From Collybia mongolica (lineage: Eukaryota; Basidiomycota; Agaricomycetes; Agaricales; Clitocybaceae): a stretch of DNA of 64,000 nucleotides. A program made the translations under genes and the position numbers. The stretch covers positions 7,812,001 to 7,876,000 of the forward strand of contig JAAXNY010000001.1 of the NCBI GenBank assembly GCA_013420905.1. The letters run 5' to 3'. Under the pieces are notes generated by a model that worked only from the letters and a program-made list of their open reading frames with translations, had not been told where the DNA came from and did no database searches. Below, in pieces: positions 60,305 through 64,000 of the stretch (position 1 is the first letter of the stretch; each line of letters begins with the position of its first letter).

Positions 60305-61646
60305 CTACGAGATATGTGGAATGAATTTTGTCCATTCAATGTCCCGATATGCCTCCCCAGGTAGTGACCGCAAAGATAAGATAGGTAGAACCAATAACAT
60401 CACTCGGGCAATAACATATGTCAAAACCCCAAACGGAATAAAGAGATAGAAGTTCAATGCTCGAAACCACCTTGGAACCCGAACATGCACCGAGATAGTA
60501 GCATTGACGAAAAAAATGAATGGAACAGTGACAATATTTATAGAGGCAACTCGCCAAAGTACCAGCTCTGCCCCTGAAGGAAACGATAGATTCCAGGCCA
60601 CGAAGTGGATTGCGCCGAAACCCATTGCCAGGAAGATTGCGAACGCAGCTGCTTTTCGTCGAAGTGACTTGTCTAATCTCCCCGCCCAGAGCATAGGGAC
60701 TTGAAGCGCGGTAGATGGAATGTGGTCGTTCTCGTTTTCACCAGTCAGCACGTCTACGGTAAGGTGAATGGCAAGATACTCCAGACGCTTGCGGACACCT
60801 TCCCATGTGAATATTTTGCGCTTTTTCTCCCTCTGTCGCGACACCAATGGAACTGGCGGTCCAATCGGTATACCGTGTCTCACATCGAGAGGTTTATGCC
60901 ACCAGATGACGTGAATGATGATGTTCAGGGCGCTAAAGGCCAAAGTAACGACTTCAAGTTCCGTCAAGGGCAAAGCCTGCACTCTGCGCGCAGAGCATTG
61001 CGCTATGAACCATGCCGTTTGAAGGATAGCGATTGCCTTGGCTATCTCGTCCCCTTTGCTTCGATCGAGAATCTCAAAATCGTGGGTTTCTCTAAGTCTA
61101 TCCACATCTATATCATGTCCAACTATGTGCGGGGCTATAGGACGTGGTCCATGATCTCGAGGCTCCACAAACCCCCCCATACTGATGAAAAACCCATGAA
61201 CTAGTGTTATGGCATATTCTGTGTATTGTTCGATGAGCTACTGCATTGATGTGACATCCAGGTATACACATACTTTTGGAGAGATCCCGAGCAACCATCC
61301 GCTGTCTCAATGCCCATAAGACGATTATTTCTGGGGCAATGATTGCCAATAACATGAGTTTCACTCGGTGCGAAGGGAAAATGCCATGATATGGAGCTGG
61401 GACGTTAGGATGGACGGACACCCAAGTACACGCCACGAGGGTAGCAAAACAGCTCCAAATGATGGATAAGAGCGTTCGACAATCGTCAATATCTTTACAA
61501 GGGGACGAAAACGCAAACTGCTGTGAACTCAACAAAGTTCCACTGCATCTCAAATCGGGAAGGCCTTGCGCTGGGACAGGGAGGATCATATCTGAGAGGG
61601 AGAAGGAAGAAAGCAGGGTAGGATCAATATATGGACCCACAAACAA
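60305..61646 (-). CDS. multi-spanning membrane protein, paralogue 1
   Basis: Two exons, 61646-61274 and 61200-60305, with a 73-nt intron, give 422 aa. An extracytoplasmic-looking N-terminus has a Cys pair (C50, C56 in PCKDIDDC), followed by a membrane helix (about 59-78, SIIWSCFATLVACTWVSVHP) and a second (about 95-113). After a polar loop come WFIAQCSARR, the helix VVTLAFSALNIIIHVIWWHKPLDV, and three more hydrophobic segments (FAIFLAMGFGAIHFVAWNLSF, VASINIVTVPFIFFVNATI, IPFGVLTYVIARVMLLVLPILSL). The end LRSLP..AY..IEWTKFIPHIS is shared with paralogue 2. Such proteins are widespread and uncharacterised in fungi. Translation may begin at the internal Met20. Confidence 0.82.
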
Positions 61647-61917
61647 ATATGTTCATCAATAATAATGCGACAACGATCGTCGGAAGTACTTTCGTCTGAG
61701 GTGGACTTCAATCAAGAACCATCTCAAATCAATTACATTTATCACGGTTAGGTGTTATATTCAGAAGGCGAGGATAGCTGATGGAAAAAGCCCAATGATG
61801 TTGAGTTAACGTGGTTATAGAAATTTTACAAGGCTAGATGCACTTGAAGTTGACAACAAGTCTAAACAAAGTAGGGATATCGCATACATGCTTCATAACA
61901 CTTGCGCGCGCAATAGA

Positions 61918-63230
61918 TTATGAAACATGAGGAATAAATTTCGCCCACTTGACTTCCTTGAATGCCCCCGGGGGAAGGGCCCTCAAGGATGTGAATGGCA
62001 AAACCATCAAGATGGTTCGGGCAACAATATACGCGAAGGCATTCAATGGAATGATTACGCCAAAAATGAGGGAGTGATACCACCCCTGAACTCCATCGAG
62101 GCTCAATACGATGGCGGCACCCACGAAAAAGATGAACGGAACGGCTACTACAGTAACGGAGGCAACTCGCCAAAGGATCTTCTCTGTGTTGCTCGGGAAG
62201 GTCAGGTTCCATGCGGCAAAGTGGATCCCACCGAAACCCATTGCAAGAGCGATGGATATGGCAGCTGCTCTCGCTCGCTTTCGTTTACTCAACCTTCCAG
62301 CCCAGAGCATAGGGACCCGAGTTGCGGTGGCAGGGATGTACGAATCCTCCAATTCACCTTCGAACAACATCAAGGTGAAGTCAACAAAAGTGACCACAGG
62401 TCTCCTCAAGAACTTATTCCATGTAAAGCCATCCACAATCCCCGCTCCCGTCCTTGTTGGGACCTCTTGAAGTGCAGCGATTTTTATAGGATATCCGACG
62501 TCCAGGGGCTTATTCCACCATACTAGGCGGATGACAATATTCAATGACGAGAAGGCAAGTGTGATGATTTCGAGCTCAGTGAGAGGTAGGTCCTGGCGAG
62601 CTCGTGCGATACATTGTATCATAAACCAGAGAGTTTGTAAGAACGCAATCCCTTTCGATATTCCATCGCCCTTGCTGCGGTCGCGAATTTCGTCGCTGTC
62701 GATACTGATTATCTCCTGGATATTGACAAGGGGTTCGATTGGGGCTTCAATGTCGTTGACAACAGCCTTGGGCCTGCGAGCAGCACCCTTTTCAACGTCG
62801 ACATTTTTTCTCATATCCAACTCCTCTACCACCACGTGTGGTGCGATAGGGTGGAGGTTCTGGCCTTCAGGCTGGACGACCCCACCCATACTGATGAAGA
62901 AGCCATAAACCATGGAAATGTCAAACTCTATATGAAAAAAATACAGATCAATGGTTTGGATGATCATATAACTTGTCTCGTACTTTTTCTGAGATCCCTA
63001 GCCACCATTCTTTGGCGAAGTGCCCAAATAACAATGATTTCTGGTGCAATTATGGCAAGTAACATGAGCCTTATCCGACGCAAAATGAGGGTTATAGCTC
63101 CGTGGTGAGGGGATGGGACGTTGGGATGAACCGATACCCAGGTACATGCAACCAGTGTTACAATACAGCTCCAGATAACTCCAGACAGGTTTCTGCAATT
63201 ATCGATGTCCTTGCACGACTCAGAAGCCAT
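61918..63230 (-). CDS. multi-spanning membrane protein, paralogue 2
   Basis: Two exons, 63230-62984 and 62927-61918, give 418 aa. I took the ATG at 63230 (MASESCKDIDNC) because the frame upstream has no other ATG. This places the Cys pair of paralogue 1 at the very N-terminus and leaves no signal sequence; an upstream exon is possible. Helices and motifs match paralogue 1 throughout: SGVIWSCIVTLVACTWVSVHPNV, LMLLAIIAPEIIVIWALRQRMVARDL, YGFFISMGG, LPLTELEIITLAFSSLNIVI, WWNKPLDV, MLWAGRLSK and WAKFIPHVS at the end. The intron sits at the same codon phase and place as in paralogue 1. The two genes are adjacent and in the same direction, a clear tandem duplication with substantial divergence. Function unknown. 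Confidence 0.82.
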
Positions 63231-63597
63231 AAATATAAATCCTTTTGTAGAGTACAAGTTTCGTTGTACGTGTGAGCTGCGCCTGAAGAATAGTGCAGAT
63301 GAAGAAGAAAAGAGGGAACTCGTAGACAACAGATGGTGAGAAAACAGGCAAATATATGGACCCACAATCTGAATTGCTAATCACCTCTATTTGGTTCGTT
63401 TGGAAGCGCTGGGTAGCTCAGGTTGGTTTCACCTGACTGAACTTAAAAAGTCATCAACACTGAAGCCTGAACTGGTCAGCGTGGAAGGGTGGATTACTAC
63501 TATAAATGACATAACCTCCAGTGCATCCATGATATACCATTATATACCACATAGTGGGGCAAAACTATGTGTGAAATATAGCTCAGAGTCTATCTAA
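63231..63597. other. gap between paralogue 2 and the partial kinase-like gene
   Basis: An open, Ser- and Phe-rich minus-strand frame continues upstream of paralogue 2 to about 63365 without an ATG (LFSSSSALFFRRSS) and could be a signal-peptide-coding part if an upstream exon supplies the start. Nothing else is seen. Confidence 0.35.
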
Positions 63598-64000
63598 TCA
63601 AGTCATTGGGATTGCTGGAACGTGGCTCGCGAATTGGGATAACTGCCGGGTCCAGTGTACTGGGAAAAGCATAATGCGACGAAGAAGTGCTTGCTCCTTT
63701 GGTACGACGCGCGAGCGAAGCTTTAGCCCACTCAAACCTTTCACAAGCTCCGTAAAGCGTGAAACCACTTCAGGCATTTTGGGGCGCTTTTGGGGATCAT
63801 CCTGGCACATACCCTGCAGCAATGGTCTCATAAAATCAAAGCCATACTTTTGGCCATCTCCATCGTCATCTCCCTATGCCACAGCGTATGAGTGGGTACA
63901 ATGAAAGGGGGAAGAGGGGAACTAACATCAGTAAAACATTCTCGGATGATGTTCCCGAGACGATAGACATCGACAGCGAAAGGATCGCAATGAGTCTCTG
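63598..64000 (-). CDS. kinase-like protein, C-terminal part (gene runs off the window)
   Basis: Two exons are visible: part of one at 64000-63927 (HCDPFAVDVYRLGNIIRECFTD) and the last at 63873-63598 (MRPLLQGMCQDDPQKRPKMPEVVSRF...PVHWTRQLSQFASHVPAIPMT), separated by a 53-nt intron. The intron is at the same codon as the last intron of the gene at 57127-58576, and the sequences align throughout (DIYRVGNLI, MRPLMREMCHEDPAKRPLIGELVSRFEKI, FPVHWARQL..PAIP). It is therefore a paralogue from the same family. The catalytic part lies beyond the end of the window. Confidence 0.8.

Noticed and set aside
1..64000. CRISPR arrays, bacterial-type operons, ribosome binding sites, rRNA genes
   Set aside because: None seen. 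The sequence is eukaryotic with spliceosomal introns.

Overview
The window looks like nuclear DNA from an Agaricomycete (mushroom-forming basidiomycete). Genes carry many short introns of about 44-75 nt with GT..AG ends, tRNA genes contain introns, and several proteins belong to families typical of this group (F-box/LRR-like, SET-domain, FunK1-type kinase-like, KDZ-associated CxC proteins). Exon structures were read by eye from splice motifs and reading-frame continuity. None was checked against transcripts or databases.

Region 1 (1-11.2 kb) is gene-rich and CpG-rich. It holds the ribosomal stalk protein P0, trehalose-6-phosphate synthase TPS1, a DUF6699-like protein, an intron-bearing tRNA-Pro(UGG), an intact zinc-finger gene at 7394-8921, a decayed SET-domain gene, and an intron-bearing tRNA (probably Arg).

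Region 2 (about 11.24-34.6 kb) is an AT-rich, strongly CpG-depleted transposon island. It contains four copies or fragments of a zinc-finger, recombinase-like gene that is visibly homologous to the intact gene at 7394. One fragment is split by a 1.3-kb TA-flanked DNA transposon. About 2.7 kb of another copy is repeated as a nearly exact inverted duplication (16039-18744 versus 20845-23550) around a 2.1-kb spacer. Next come an open 639-codon three-exon gene and a broken CxC5/CxC6 gene of the kind found with KDZ transposases.

Region 3 (34.9-47.7 kb) begins with an F-box gene and a second tRNA-Pro(UGG). It then runs mostly empty, except for a complete-looking Tc1-type transposon at 42963-44570 with 212-bp terminal inverted repeats, TA target duplication and an uninterrupted DD34E transposase. 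That element sits inside what may have been a host reading frame.

Region 4 (47.7-64 kb) holds a PMC-type P2B calcium ATPase. It ends in a cluster of paralogues: two intact and two decayed genes for one multi-spanning membrane protein family, one complete and one window-truncated kinase-like gene, and an unrelated small gene of unknown function. The kinase/membrane pairs look like products of local duplication.

The most interesting signals are the intact zinc-finger gene that shares its intron positions with transposon-like relics but lacks their recombinase-like core, and the very recent 2.7-kb inverted duplication in the island.
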